DNA of 64,000 nt from positions 124,001 to 188,000 of the forward strand of contig CAVVFJ010000014.1 in assembly GCA_963747425.1 (NCBI GenBank), written 5' to 3'. Under the pieces are notes generated by a model. It did no database searches. It had not been told where the DNA came from and saw only the letters and a list, made by a program, of their open reading frames with translations. The position numbers were made by a program, and so were the translations under genes. Source of the DNA: DASUPK01 sp963747425 (GTDB lineage Bacteria; Actinomycetota; Thermoleophilia; Solirubrobacterales; 70-9). Of the stretch, positions 1 through 9,416 are shown piece by piece (position 1 is the stretch's first letter; every line of letters starts with the position of its first letter).

Positions 1-1
1 C

Positions 2-2299
2 GTCTGGCTGCTCGACGACGGCAAGAGCCCGGAGATGGAGAGCCTCGCGAAGCGATACCGGGTCGGCTACATCACCCGCCCGGACAACGCAGGCGCCAAG
101 GCCGGGAACCTGAACCACGCCATGGGCCTGACCGACGCCCCGTACGTGGCGGTCCTCGACTGCGACCACGTCCCGCGCCCGGGGTTCCTGGACCGAACGC
201 TCGGGCATCTCGAGGACTTCGGCGTTGCCTTCGTCCAGACGCCGCAGTACTACGCGAACGGCGACAGCGGCCCGATCGCCTCGGCGGCGGCGGCGCAGCA
301 GAACCTCTTCTTCGGGCCGATCGCGCGGGGCAAGGACGGGCTGGACGCGATCTTCTGCTGCGGGACCAACGTGGTCTTCCGCCGCACGGCGCTGGAGGAG
401 GTCGGGGGCTTCTCGGAGGACTCGGTCACCGAGGACTTCGAGCTGTCGGTGCGGCTGCACGAGGCGGGCTGGAGGAGCGTCTACGTCTCGGAGGTGCTGG
501 CGTGCGGCCTGGGCCCGGAGGACATGGCCTCCTACGTCTCCCAGCAGCAGCGCTGGGCGCGCGGCTGCCTCGGGGCGATCCCGCTGGTGCTGCGCTCCCG
601 GCTGCCCTGGCGGGCGCGCCTTCAGTACCTGCTCTCGGCGACCTACTTCCTCACCGGGCTGACCCTGCTGATCTACATGTCGCTTCCCGTGGTCCGGATC
701 GTCACCGGCGCCCAGCCGCTGGCCGCCGCGACCGCGGACCAGTTCCTGCTCCACTTCGCGCCCTACTACTGCGGGGCGCTGGCCACCGTCGCCCTGGCCG
801 GCTACGGCACCTATACCTATGAGGCCTTTGCCCTGGCCGCGGGCTCCTTCTGGATCCACGTCCAGGCCGCCTTCAACTCTCTGCTGCGGCGGCCGGCCCG
901 CTTCGTCGTCACGCCGAAGCACGGCACGATCGCCCGCCAGCCCCGAGCGGTCGCGCCCGCACTGGTCGCGATCGGAGTTCTGATCGGCGCAGCGGTGTAC
1001 GGGCTCAGTCAGAGCCACGGCGCGGCGACGCTCAACAACGTCGCCTTCGCCTCGCTGCACGCGTCGGTGCTGCTCACCGCCGCGATCCCCGCGCTGCGAC
1101 TGCGACCGTCCGCCCCGCTCCTTCCCGACCCGCCATCAGCCTCGGCACGGCGAGCGCCGATGGCGAAGCGGCGCTGGCCCAAGCCCGTCGCGGGGGCGAT
1201 GCTCGCAGCCGCGGTCATGGTGCCGGTCGCGCTGGGCGTGCTCGGCGCCAAGGGGCTCGCCAGCCACCCGACCCTTTCCCAGAAGGCCCACGACGCAGCC
1301 GAGTCGTTCTTCGAGCGCTATGTCCAGCCGGACGGGCGGGTGGTCCGCACCGATCAGGGCGGCGACACGGTCAGCGAGGGCCAGGCGTACGCGATGCTGC
1401 TGGCGGTCGCCCTCGACGACAAGGCGCGCTTCGACCAGGTCTGGCACTGGACGGAGGGCAACCTCCAGCGCAACGACGGGCTGCTCGCCTACCACTGGTC
1501 GAACGGCCACGTGGACTCGAGCGAGCCGGCCACCGACGCCGACCTCGACGCGGCCCGAGCCCTGGTGCTGGCGGGCAAGCGCTTCGAGGACGACGACTAC
1601 ACGAACGCCGGCGTCAGGATCGGTGCCGCGGTGCTGCAGGGCGAGACCAGCCAGGTCAGCGGCCTGCCCGTCCTCGTGGCGGGGCCCTGGGCGAGGTCCG
1701 GAACGCCGATCGTCAACCCGAGCTACTTCTCCCCGCGCGCCTATGCGGACCTTGCGAGTGCCCACCACGACCCGCGCTGGGACGACCTCGAGGGGACGAG
1801 CCGCTCAATCGGGACCGCTCTGACCGGCGCCGGCCTTCCACCGGATTGGGCGCGGGTCGACGCCCTCGTTCCCTCCGGCGAAGAGCCATCCGCTCAGGCT
1901 CAGTCGATCGTCAATCCGGGCACCGCCGCTGCCTCGAGCTCAGGCTCATCCGGCCCCACCTCGGGCCTCGACGCAGTGCGCCTCGCCATCCGCTCGGCCG
2001 AGAGCTGCGTCCCCGCCGACCGCCGAATCGCGGCCCGCCTCTGGCCGCTGTATCGCGATCATCCCGGCATGGCGACCTACGGCCTTGATGGAACACCGCA
2101 TGGCAAGCAGTCCCACCCGGCCAGCTACGTCGCCGCCGCAGCCGCGGCGAAGGCAGCCGGCGACGACGAGGCGGCCGAGCAGCTACTCGACCGGGCGCAG
2201 CAGGCGGACTCCTCTCAGCCGACCTACTACGGCTCCGCCTGGGTGGCACTGGGCCGGGCGATGCTGACCTCCTCGGCGCTCGGCTCCTGCCCGGGCTGA
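2..2299 (+). CDS. Cellulose synthase (GT2) fused to GH8 endoglucanase, 5' partial
   Basis: This membrane glycosyltransferase would polymerise UDP-glucose and carries its own cellulase domain. The frame is open to the left edge, so the N-terminus is missing. Counting from the first in-frame Met (base 35), the GT2 motifs are DCD at 42-44, TED at 132-134 and QQQRW at 170-174. About four membrane helices follow (195-225, 240-275, 305-325, 335-355), then another near 385-405. From about 411 to the end is a GH8 domain with the likely catalytic acid in SEGQ (Glu448) and the Asp pair in ATDADLD (501/503). Bacterial bcsA and the GH8 gene bcsZ are normally separate. No PilZ (c-di-GMP) domain lies between the parts. 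Family assignment is secure; the polymer made is inferred. Confidence 0.9.
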   Translation, partial: VWLLDDGKSPEMESLAKRYRVGYITRPDNAGAKAGNLNHAMGLTDAPYVAVLDCDHVPRPGFLDRTLGHLEDFGVAFVQTPQYYANGDSGPIASAAAAQQNLFFGPIARGKDGLDAIFCCGTNVVFRRTALEEVGGFSEDSVTEDFELSVRLHEAGWRSVYVSEVLACGLGPEDMASYVSQQQRWARGCLGAIPLVLRSRLPWRARLQYLLSATYFLTGLTLLIYMSLPVVRIVTGAQPLAAATADQFLLHFAPYYCGALATVALAGYGTYTYEAFALAAGSFWIHVQAAFNSLLRRPARFVVTPKHGTIARQPRAVAPALVAIGVLIGAAVYGLSQSHGAATLNNVAFASLHASVLLTAAIPALRLRPSAPLLPDPPSASARRAPMAKRRWPKPVAGAMLAAAVMVPVALGVLGAKGLASHPTLSQKAHDAAESFFERYVQPDGRVVRTDQGGDTVSEGQAYAMLLAVALDDKARFDQVWHWTEGNLQRNDGLLAYHWSNGHVDSSEPATDADLDAARALVLAGKRFEDDDYTNAGVRIGAAVLQGETSQVSGLPVLVAGPWARSGTPIVNPSYFSPRAYADLASAHHDPRWDDLEGTSRSIGTALTGAGLPPDWARVDALVPSGEEPSAQAQSIVNPGTAAASSSGSSGPTSGLDAVRLAIRSAESCVPADRRIAARLWPLYRDHPGMATYGLDGTPHGKQSHPASYVAAAAAAKAAGDDEAAEQLLDRAQQADSSQPTYYGSAWVALGRAMLTSSALGSCPG

Positions 2300-2311
2300 G
2301 CGGCGTCTCGC

Positions 2312-3736
2312 CTACTCGATGTCCTGCTGAGCCCCACCGGGCATGAACAGCTGGCAGATGATCCAGCCCGCCGCCAGCATGCCCGCGCCGACGTACCAGG
2401 CGCTCTTCATGGCGTCGACGAAGTCGTCGACTCCCGCAGCGCCGCTCAGCTCTGTTGCGCTGGCGATGATCGTGCCCATCACCGCCATGCCGACCGCTGA
2501 GCCGAAGTTCCGGAAGGTCTGGATGATGCCCGAGCCCTGACCGCGCATGGTGTCGGGCAGCCGGTTGAGCGCGTCAGCATTCAGAGGCGAGAAGACGAGG
2601 CCGAAGCCGGCCCCGGTCACCAGCATGCCGGCGAGCGTCGCCGATCGGCTCAGCCCATCGAGCTCGGATGCCCAGAGGATCATCCCGACGGTTCCCGCCG
2701 CCAGCCCCAGCGCAACCGGCCTCTTGGCACCCCACTTGTCCATCCAGCGACCGCCGATCCTCGCGGCGGCGAAGAACGAATAGAACATCGTCAGGATCGA
2801 GAAGCCCGCCTCGGTCGGCTGCTGCTGGACAGCGACCTGGAAGTACACGCTGCCGAAGAAGAAGACGGCCAGCCAGGGGCCGAAGACCAGGAATGTGAGG
2901 ACGTTGTCGACCGCGAACGGCCGGTTGGCGGCCAACGCCCGGACGTCGATCAGCGGGTCCTCGGTGTTGCGCTCAGCAAAGACGAAGGCCACCAGGAGCA
3001 GGACGCCGACGACGATCGAGCCGATCGTGCGAGCGTCACCCCAGCCCCAGACCGTGGACTGCTGAATCCCGAGCACCGTCAGCGCCATCCCGGCAACGAT
3101 CAGCACCGCACCGCGTATGTCGATGCGAGCCGGGTTCTTGATGTCGCGGAGCTTCGCGAAGTAGATCTCGGTGAGGGCCAGGATCGCCACCGGCACGTTG
3201 ATCCAGAAGATCGCGCGCCAGGTCCAGAACTGGGTCAGGTAGGCGCCCGCGATCGGGCCGATCGCGGTGAACAGGCCGGCCACGATGAAAAAGGTTGCGA
3301 GGCCCCTGCCGCGCTCAGCCGGCGGGAAGGCATCGAGGACGAGAACGGTCGCGGAGGGGATCAGCAGGCCGCCGGCGGCACCTTGAATGGTGCGGAAGAC
3401 GATCAGCCAGGTCTCGGCGATGCCGGTGTCCGGGACCAGCCCGCACATCAGCGAGCTGGCGGCGAACAGGATCACCCCGATGACGACGATCTTCCGGTGG
3501 CCGAAGATATCCCCCAGCCGACCGCCGAGGGCGACGAACGCGGCCGTGGCCAGCGCGTACGCCGTGACCAGCCACTGCTCCCCGGTCTCGGTCAGGTGCA
3601 CGTCCTTCTGGATCGTCGTAGCCGAGATCGAGACGATGGTGAAGTCGATCATCACCATCGCCATGGCCGGGACGAGTGGCCAGAGGACCTTGTAGCGCTG
3701 GTAGCCCTGCGTGGAGGCCTCCATCAGCGCCGCCAC
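2312..3736 (-). CDS. MFS drug transporter, DHA2 (EmrB/QacA) type
   Basis: This is a proton-coupled multidrug or solute exporter with about 14 predicted membrane helices over 474 residues, the usual DHA2 length. Visible family marks are GGRLGDIFGHRK in the loop between helices 2 and 3, RTIQGAAGGLLIPSA in helix 4 and the GPIAGAYL stretch of motif C type in helix 5. The first codon is GTG at 3736, with an ATG four codons in (3724). It begins two bases after the stop of the ExoD-like gene on the same strand, so the two are probably cotranscribed. The substrate cannot be read from sequence. Confidence 0.88.
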   Translation of the reverse strand: MAALMEASTQGYQRYKVLWPLVPAMAMVMIDFTIVSISATTIQKDVHLTETGEQWLVTAYALATAAFVALGGRLGDIFGHRKIVVIGVILFAASSLMCGLVPDTGIAETWLIVFRTIQGAAGGLLIPSATVLVLDAFPPAERGRGLATFFIVAGLFTAIGPIAGAYLTQFWTWRAIFWINVPVAILALTEIYFAKLRDIKNPARIDIRGAVLIVAGMALTVLGIQQSTVWGWGDARTIGSIVVGVLLLVAFVFAERNTEDPLIDVRALAANRPFAVDNVLTFLVFGPWLAVFFFGSVYFQVAVQQQPTEAGFSILTMFYSFFAAARIGGRWMDKWGAKRPVALGLAAGTVGMILWASELDGLSRSATLAGMLVTGAGFGLVFSPLNADALNRLPDTMRGQGSGIIQTFRNFGSAVGMAVMGTIIASATELSGAAGVDDFVDAMKSAWYVGAGMLAAGWIICQLFMPGGAQQDIE

Positions 3737-3737
3737 C

Positions 3738-4340
3738 CTAGAACAGCCCGCGGATGGCGTCCACAGCGGCGCGGCCGAGCAGGAAGACGATCAGGACGCC
3801 GGCCGCGCCGACCACGAAGCCGATGCCTCCGAGGATGGGATCCTCGAGCAGCACGCCGAGACTGATCAGCACCACGCCGAGCGACGGCAGGGTGTCCAGC
3901 CCGGTGAACGGTGGCGCGATGAAGGCGGTGACGACGAGCAACAGGGTCACGGCGCCGAAGGCGACGCCGGTGAGGCGATGCTCGAGCAGGAACCCGAGAT
4001 GGGCATGCGAGTGGCGCTCGATCCAGCGGATGCGCGGCAGCAACTTCTCGGAGAAGCGCTGACGCGTCTCCGGGCCGATCTCGCGATCCCTCCAGCGCTC
4101 GGGAAGCCAGACGCAGCGCCGACCGGCGATCAGCTCGAGCGCGAGCAGCGCCGCGATCACCTCGAACGCGTGGGTCACGCCGCCCGTGGGCAGCGGCAGC
4201 GCCGGGATCGAGAGCAGCAGGACGAAGAGGACCGCGAAGCTCTTCTCCTCGAAGACGTCGATCAGGCTGCCGATCGTCTTCGGCCCTCCACCGCGGAGCC
4301 ATCCCTCGAGCCGATCGCTGAGCCGCTCGCCTTCGGGCAT
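3738..4340 (-). CDS. Exopolysaccharide synthesis ExoD-family membrane protein
   Basis: A 200-residue membrane protein of the ExoD family. The family mark is the N-terminal pattern with GWLRGGGPKTIGSLIDVFEEKSF followed by a hydrophobic LLLSIPALPLPTGGVTHAFEV segment and WLPERW. Three or four C-terminal helices follow. The name comes from Sinorhizobium mutants altered in exopolysaccharide and alkali tolerance, but the biochemical role is unknown. It sits directly upstream of the MFS gene on the minus strand. Confidence 0.8.
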   Translation of the reverse strand: MPEGERLSDRLEGWLRGGGPKTIGSLIDVFEEKSFAVLFVLLLSIPALPLPTGGVTHAFEVIAALLALELIAGRRCVWLPERWRDREIGPETRQRFSEKLLPRIRWIERHSHAHLGFLLEHRLTGVAFGAVTLLLVVTAFIAPPFTGLDTLPSLGVVLISLGVLLEDPILGGIGFVVGAAGVLIVFLLGRAAVDAIRGLF

Positions 4341-4364
4341 CCGCGGATTCTGCCCCTAAACGAC

Positions 4365-4390
4365 GAGCGCCCCGGTTTCCCGGGGCGCTC
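4365..4390 (-). terminator. GC-rich hairpin, likely terminator of the acyl-CoA dehydrogenase gene
   Basis: Two perfect 11-base arms (GAGCGCCCCGG and CCGGGGCGCTC) enclose a four-base loop. The hairpin lies between the stop of the acyl-CoA dehydrogenase (4449) and the start of the ExoD-like gene (4340), both minus strand. On that strand a weak T run (TCGTTTAG) follows, so an intrinsic terminator is likely. Confidence 0.6.
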
Positions 4391-4417
4391 GAGTAGTGGT
4401 CCTACAGCTTCGCCATC

Positions 4418-4445
4418 AAACGGGTTGCGCTGACGCGCACCCTCG
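4418..4445. repeat. Palindromic repeat copy R1 downstream of the acyl-CoA dehydrogenase
   Basis: The core is GGGTTGCGC, a four-base loop, then GCGCACCC, a hairpin with one bulged T. It sits three bases past the TAG of the acyl-CoA dehydrogenase gene. Two further copies lie upstream of the same gene, and R1 is inverted relative to them. Confidence 0.65.
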
Positions 4446-4448
4446 CAT

Positions 4449-5687
<1,239 letters not shown>

Positions 5688-5707
5688 GGATATTTGCTCC
5701 TTTAACG

Positions 5708-5735
5708 CGAGGGTGCGCCTGTGCGCAACCCGTTT
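5708..5735. repeat. Palindromic repeat copy R2
   Basis: The copy reads GGGTGCGC, a short loop, then GCGCAACCCGTTTGG. Apart from the loop it is nearly identical to the reverse complement of R1. It lies about 20 bases upstream of the acyl-CoA dehydrogenase start codon, so it would be in its 5' leader. Confidence 0.65.
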
Positions 5736-5742
5736 GGTTGGG

Positions 5743-5766
5743 AGGGTGCGCGCCAGCGCAACCCGT
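5743..5766. repeat. Palindromic repeat copy R3
   Basis: A second upstream copy with the same stem (GGGTGCGC ... GCGCAACCCG), seven bases from R2 and in the same orientation. Loop and outer flank differ from R2, so this is not a simple tandem duplication artefact. Confidence 0.6.
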
Positions 5767-5787
5767 GCTGAGCGTGAAGTCTTCCGA

Positions 5788-5807
5788 CTGATTGACTGGT
5801 CAGTCAG
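5788..5807. promoter_or_regulatory. Near-palindromic TetR-type operator
   Basis: A 20-base element, CTGATTGACTGGTCAGTCAG, matches its own reverse complement at 16 of 20 positions and resembles the TGACTGNNCAGTCA sites of TetR-family fatty-acid regulators. It lies between the divergent acyl-CoA dehydrogenase and APC permease genes and could control either or both. No TetR gene is in the window. Confidence 0.5.
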
Positions 5808-5834
5808 CCAGCCCCTGAAAGGGTACCGGATCAC

Positions 5835-7187
5835 ATGACGCCCATGCGGCGCATACACCTGTTCGTCGCCTTCGCCTTCACGGTGATGGCCGACCCGGTC
5901 TCGTCGGTCGCCTACGCGATCGAGGCCGCCCTGCGCGGGCTGGACGGCCGGCTCGAGGACCTGGTGCCGACGATGGCCGCCATCGTGGCGATCATCGCGG
6001 TGATCGCCGCCACCTACCACCAGCTGATCGCGCGATTTCCGCGAGGCGGCGGCGGCCCGAGGGGCATCGGGGAGGCCTTCGGCGAGGGCTGGGCGTTCAT
6101 TCCCCTAGGCGCCCTGCTGGTCGATTTCACCCTCACCGTCGCGGTCAGCTGTGCGGCGGGCGCGTCGGCCGTGATCGCGTATCTGCCCGGGCTCGAGAGA
6201 GGCAGGATCCCGCTCGCCCTGGCCCTGGTCGTGCTCGTCGCCGGCGGTGTGTTGCTCGGCCACCGCGGTCGGGTCGGCTTCGCGCTGGCGACGCAGCTGT
6301 TCCTGGTGATCGCGATCTGCGTGATCGTGGCGGGGATCGCAGCGGCGGGCGATCCCCATCCGCCGGGCCCCCACCACGCCGGCGGCGGCACGCCGCTGAT
6401 CTACAGTGCGGCACTCGGGCCGGTGTTGCTTGCGGTCCCGCTGGGAATGGCCCTGGCGACCGGGGTGGAAGCGCCCTCCGACGCGATCGCGCAACTGCCC
6501 CAGCTCGGCGATTCCGCCCGACGGGTGTTCGGGCGGCTCACCCTCTGGCTCATGGTCGGCATCGTCGGCCTGTTGACGATCGCGTTCGCGACCCTGGCGG
6601 TTGGACTCGGGACGAAACTGCCGCCGGCCGATTCGACGCTGCTGGCGGAGGTTGCCAGGGACGCCACCGGGGGCGGCTTTCTGTTCGCCGCCTTCCAGGC
6701 TTCCAGCGCTCTGCTGCTCCTCTCCGCCGCGGCCTCCTCGTATCTGGCCGGATCGGGGGTGCTCAAGGCGCTCGCACGGGTCGGCTCCGACGGGGAGGGC
6801 CTCGTGCCCAGTCGCTTCGGGAACATCAACCGGTTCCTGGTGCCCAGGTGGGGCGTGGGATTGGTGCTCGTCGTGGCGGCGGCAATGATCCTCGCCGCCG
6901 GAGGCCGCGAGCAGCACCTGGTCTCCTTCTATGCGGTGGCGGTGTTCGCGAGCTTTCTCGCCGCGACGATCGGCTGTGCACGCCTCTCCCATCGCGATGG
7001 CAGGCGGGCGGCCCTGATCCTCAACGTCCTCGGCGCAGTGCTCGTCGCCTTCGTCCTGGCGCTCAACGCCACTCGGCTGGATGGCGCGATCGCCCTGATC
7101 GCGTCGGCGGCGGTGGCGACGTATCTGTGGCGAGCCTGGGTCGCGCGAGGCCGGCCCGCGGGCGTGCTGGGCGCCAGCCGCAACTAA
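5835..7187 (+). CDS. APC-superfamily amino acid permease
   Basis: A 450-residue integral membrane protein with about 12 helices. The N-terminal DPVSSVAYAIEAAL resembles the first, broken helix of APC transporters that forms the substrate site. Transported solute is not evident. The start is ATG at 5835; ATG at 5844 is an alternative. It is divergent from the acyl-CoA dehydrogenase. No soluble domain is attached, and the C-terminus ends soon after the last helix. Confidence 0.8.
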   Translation: MTPMRRIHLFVAFAFTVMADPVSSVAYAIEAALRGLDGRLEDLVPTMAAIVAIIAVIAATYHQLIARFPRGGGGPRGIGEAFGEGWAFIPLGALLVDFTLTVAVSCAAGASAVIAYLPGLERGRIPLALALVVLVAGGVLLGHRGRVGFALATQLFLVIAICVIVAGIAAAGDPHPPGPHHAGGGTPLIYSAALGPVLLAVPLGMALATGVEAPSDAIAQLPQLGDSARRVFGRLTLWLMVGIVGLLTIAFATLAVGLGTKLPPADSTLLAEVARDATGGGFLFAAFQASSALLLLSAAASSYLAGSGVLKALARVGSDGEGLVPSRFGNINRFLVPRWGVGLVLVVAAAMILAAGGREQHLVSFYAVAVFASFLAATIGCARLSHRDGRRAALILNVLGAVLVAFVLALNATRLDGAIALIASAAVATYLWRAWVARGRPAGVLGASRN

Positions 7188-7197
7188 CCTCAAGGGC

Positions 7198-7662
7198 ATG
7201 CTCCTGGCCTCGTTCCAGGTCGGCACGATCTTGATCATCGTCGTGCTCTTGGCGCTGCCGATCGGCGCGATCGTCTTCGCGACGGGCGCAGGCGGTGCCC
7301 TCAAGCAGATCGGCAAGGGCCCGCTCGCAATGGAGCAGGACTTCCCGCAGAGCTCCGCTGGCTCGAGCCACGCTGTCACCGCCGAGGTGCGCGAGGAGGA
7401 GATCCGCCAGATGGTCCAGGCGCGCTCGGATCGAGGGGTGGCCAAGGGGCGCAAGGCCCTCGACGTCGACGCCGAGGTGGAGAAGCTGCTCGCGTCCGAG
7501 CCCGGGGGGCCCGGCCTGGGGGGCGACAGGTCGCTCCGCGAGGAGGTCCGGCAGCTGGTCGTGGCGCGCAACGAGCGCCGGCAGCGCCAGGGCAAGAAGC
7601 CGCTCGACGTCGATCGGGAGATCGAGCGGCAGCTGAGTGAGCTCGAGAACCTCGGTCAATAA
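7198..7662 (+). CDS. Small membrane-anchored protein with two copies of a charged repeat
   Basis: I do not recognise a named family. Residues 5-30 form one hydrophobic helix. The rest is soluble and contains two related segments, EEEIRQMVQARSDRGVAKGR continuing into KALDVDAEVEKLL, and LREEVRQLVVARNERRQRQG continuing into KKPLDVDREIERQL. The repeat unit is about 35 residues and predicted helical. The start is ATG at 7198, ten bases after the permease stop. Confidence 0.7.
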   Translation: MLLASFQVGTILIIVVLLALPIGAIVFATGAGGALKQIGKGPLAMEQDFPQSSAGSSHAVTAEVREEEIRQMVQARSDRGVAKGRKALDVDAEVEKLLASEPGGPGLGGDRSLREEVRQLVVARNERRQRQGKKPLDVDREIERQLSELENLGQ

Positions 7663-7700
7663 GATTGCGGGCCGTGGAGGCAAGCGACGCAGAGAGCCGG

Positions 7701-8015
7701 GTGATGGAGCTGGAGGAGATTCCCGATGTCCCCGGCACCTACTTCAACCCGCAGACCGAGGTGGTCGTCGTCGTCGACGACTCGGCCTCGATCGACCAGG
7801 AGGTCTTCAACATGGAGGCGTTCGAGGGCGCGAACTGGGTGCGCATCTCAGACGCCGTGCCGGTCGACGAGGAGCAGCGGGACAGACTGCTCGAGGAGTT
7901 CCAGACCCACTACCACCCTGGCTCGGGCGGATCGGTCTCCGAGACCGCCCTCGAGCAGGGCGACGAGGAGCTCGACGAGGACGAGGAAGGCCAGGACCCG
8001 GGCCGCGAGGACTAG
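7701..8015 (+). CDS. Acidic protein of unknown function
   Basis: An acidic protein of about 104 residues that I cannot assign. GTG at 7701 and ATG at 7704 are both possible starts; a TTG at 7665 would add 12 residues. The N-terminal half includes PGTYFNPQTEVVVVVDDSAS, and the last 30 residues are mostly Asp, Glu and Gln. It lies in a run of same-strand small genes before the DUF3224 protein. Confidence 0.6.
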   Translation: MMELEEIPDVPGTYFNPQTEVVVVVDDSASIDQEVFNMEAFEGANWVRISDAVPVDEEQRDRLLEEFQTHYHPGSGGSVSETALEQGDEELDEDEEGQDPGRED

Positions 8016-8019
8016 AGGC

Positions 8020-8406
8020 TTGCACGCCTCGGCGCCCTTCACCAACGACCGCTACGACGAGGAGCCCTACGCGAAGGCGGAGGGAACCGAGCTCAGCCGG
8101 GTCCATATCTCGCGGACGTTCACCGGCGACCTCGAAGGCGAGAGCACCGCTGAGCTGATGATGGCCAAATCCGAGGGCGGCGGGGGATACATCGGCCACG
8201 ACCGAATCACCGGGACGCTGGGCGGCAGGTCGGGAAGCTTCGTCTTCCAGCACGGCGGGATCATGGGCCCTGCGGGGATCTCCAACACGGGAACGGTCGT
8301 GCCCGGGACCGGCACCGGGGAGCTCGAGGGAATCAGCGGCGAAGGGACGATGCTCGCCGACGATGAGGGCAACCACACCCTCACGCTCACCTACGAGCTG
8401 GGCTGA
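8020..8406 (+). CDS. DUF3224-family protein
   Basis: The 128-residue product matches the DUF3224 pattern: LSRVHISRTFTGDLEGEST, then GGYIGHDRITGTLGGRSGSFVFQHGG, and a glycine-rich end with GTGTGELEGISGEG. These are small beta-barrel proteins (allene-oxide-cyclase-like fold) of unknown activity. The likely start is TTG at 8020, five bases after the stop of the acidic gene. An upstream extension would need reading through the previous gene. Confidence 0.75.
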   Translation: MHASAPFTNDRYDEEPYAKAEGTELSRVHISRTFTGDLEGESTAELMMAKSEGGGGYIGHDRITGTLGGRSGSFVFQHGGIMGPAGISNTGTVVPGTGTGELEGISGEGTMLADDEGNHTLTLTYELG

Positions 8407-8409
8407 GGC

Positions 8410-9405
8410 CTACACCGCGACCACGACGATGAAAGTCGCGTAGAGCGCGATCCAGGCGAGCACCGGGAGCAGCTCGAAGCGGTCCCGCAGTCGAAGCGCC
8501 CAATAGGCGATCACCCCGCCGGCCAGCCCCAGCGCGATGGACACGGCGGCGCTTCCAGTCAGGTCCCACTCCGTGAAGACCAGGCCGATGCCCACCGGAA
8601 TCGTCGACTGGAACACCATCGCGCCGGTGATGTTCCCGAGCGCGAGCGAGTCCTTACCCTCGCGGACCCAGAAGAAGCTGTTCACCTTCTCCGGCAGCTC
8701 CGTGGCGAGTGGGGCCAGGATCAAGGACAGGACGATCGCCTCGACACCGAGGTCCCCGGCCACGTTGAGCAGCTCCTCCACGAACAGGTGGGCCCCACCC
8801 ACCATCGCCCCGAGTCCGATCAGGAACTGGGCCACGGATGTCGCCATTCTCGGCTCGGCCGCCCGCCGCGCCGTGCCCCGCGCCAGGATGAGGGGATTGA
8901 GGGTCTCCTCCGGCTGCGCCTCGCCCCCCTGGTGGAGCGTGAGCCAGACGTAGACGGGATACGCGGCGATGAAGGCGAACCCGGCGGGGACCTTCAGCCC
9001 GCTCGGAGCGCCGAGGCCCAATCCGAGGCCGAGCGCGAAGAAGACCAGGAAGAAGGCGAGATCCCGGTCCAGGGTTGAAACGTGGGCTCGCAGGAAGATG
9101 CCCTGAGGACGCTGGTGCCGGTAGACGTAGGCGGTGAGACCGACAAGGCCCATCGCGAGCGTGGCCAGCAGAAAGGGAGCACCAACGATCGCCCCGACGG
9201 CGATGTCCTCGTTCTTCGTCCCTTCGATCAGGGCCACGACCGCGATCAGCGTCTCCGGCATCGCCGTCCCGACGGCCGCCAGCAGGCTTCCGACCGCGCC
9301 CTCCCCCAGCTCCAGGCGATGGCCGATCCACTCCACGGCGTTCGTGAACAGCAGGGCGCCTGCGAGGATCACCGCAAAGCTCGCGATCAGGAGGACGAAG
9401 TGCAT
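8410..9405 (-). CDS. Sodium/calcium exchanger family membrane protein
   Basis: A cation antiporter of 331 residues with about ten helices and two inverted halves. The ion-binding alpha-repeats are visible as AAVGTAMPETLIAVVALIEGTKNEDIAVGAIVGAPFLL near residues 43-80 and LAPLATELPEKVNSFFWV near 232-249, each with the acidic residue that binds Ca2+. It starts 12 bases past the stop of a Ca2+/H+ antiporter on the same strand, so this is a two-gene calcium-efflux cluster. Confidence 0.85.
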   Translation of the reverse strand: MHFVLLIASFAVILAGALLFTNAVEWIGHRLELGEGAVGSLLAAVGTAMPETLIAVVALIEGTKNEDIAVGAIVGAPFLLATLAMGLVGLTAYVYRHQRPQGIFLRAHVSTLDRDLAFFLVFFALGLGLGLGAPSGLKVPAGFAFIAAYPVYVWLTLHQGGEAQPEETLNPLILARGTARRAAEPRMATSVAQFLIGLGAMVGGAHLFVEELLNVAGDLGVEAIVLSLILAPLATELPEKVNSFFWVREGKDSLALGNITGAMVFQSTIPVGIGLVFTEWDLTGSAAVSIALGLAGGVIAYWALRLRDRFELLPVLAWIALYATFIVVVAV

Positions 9406-9416
9406 CGGGGCGCGAC

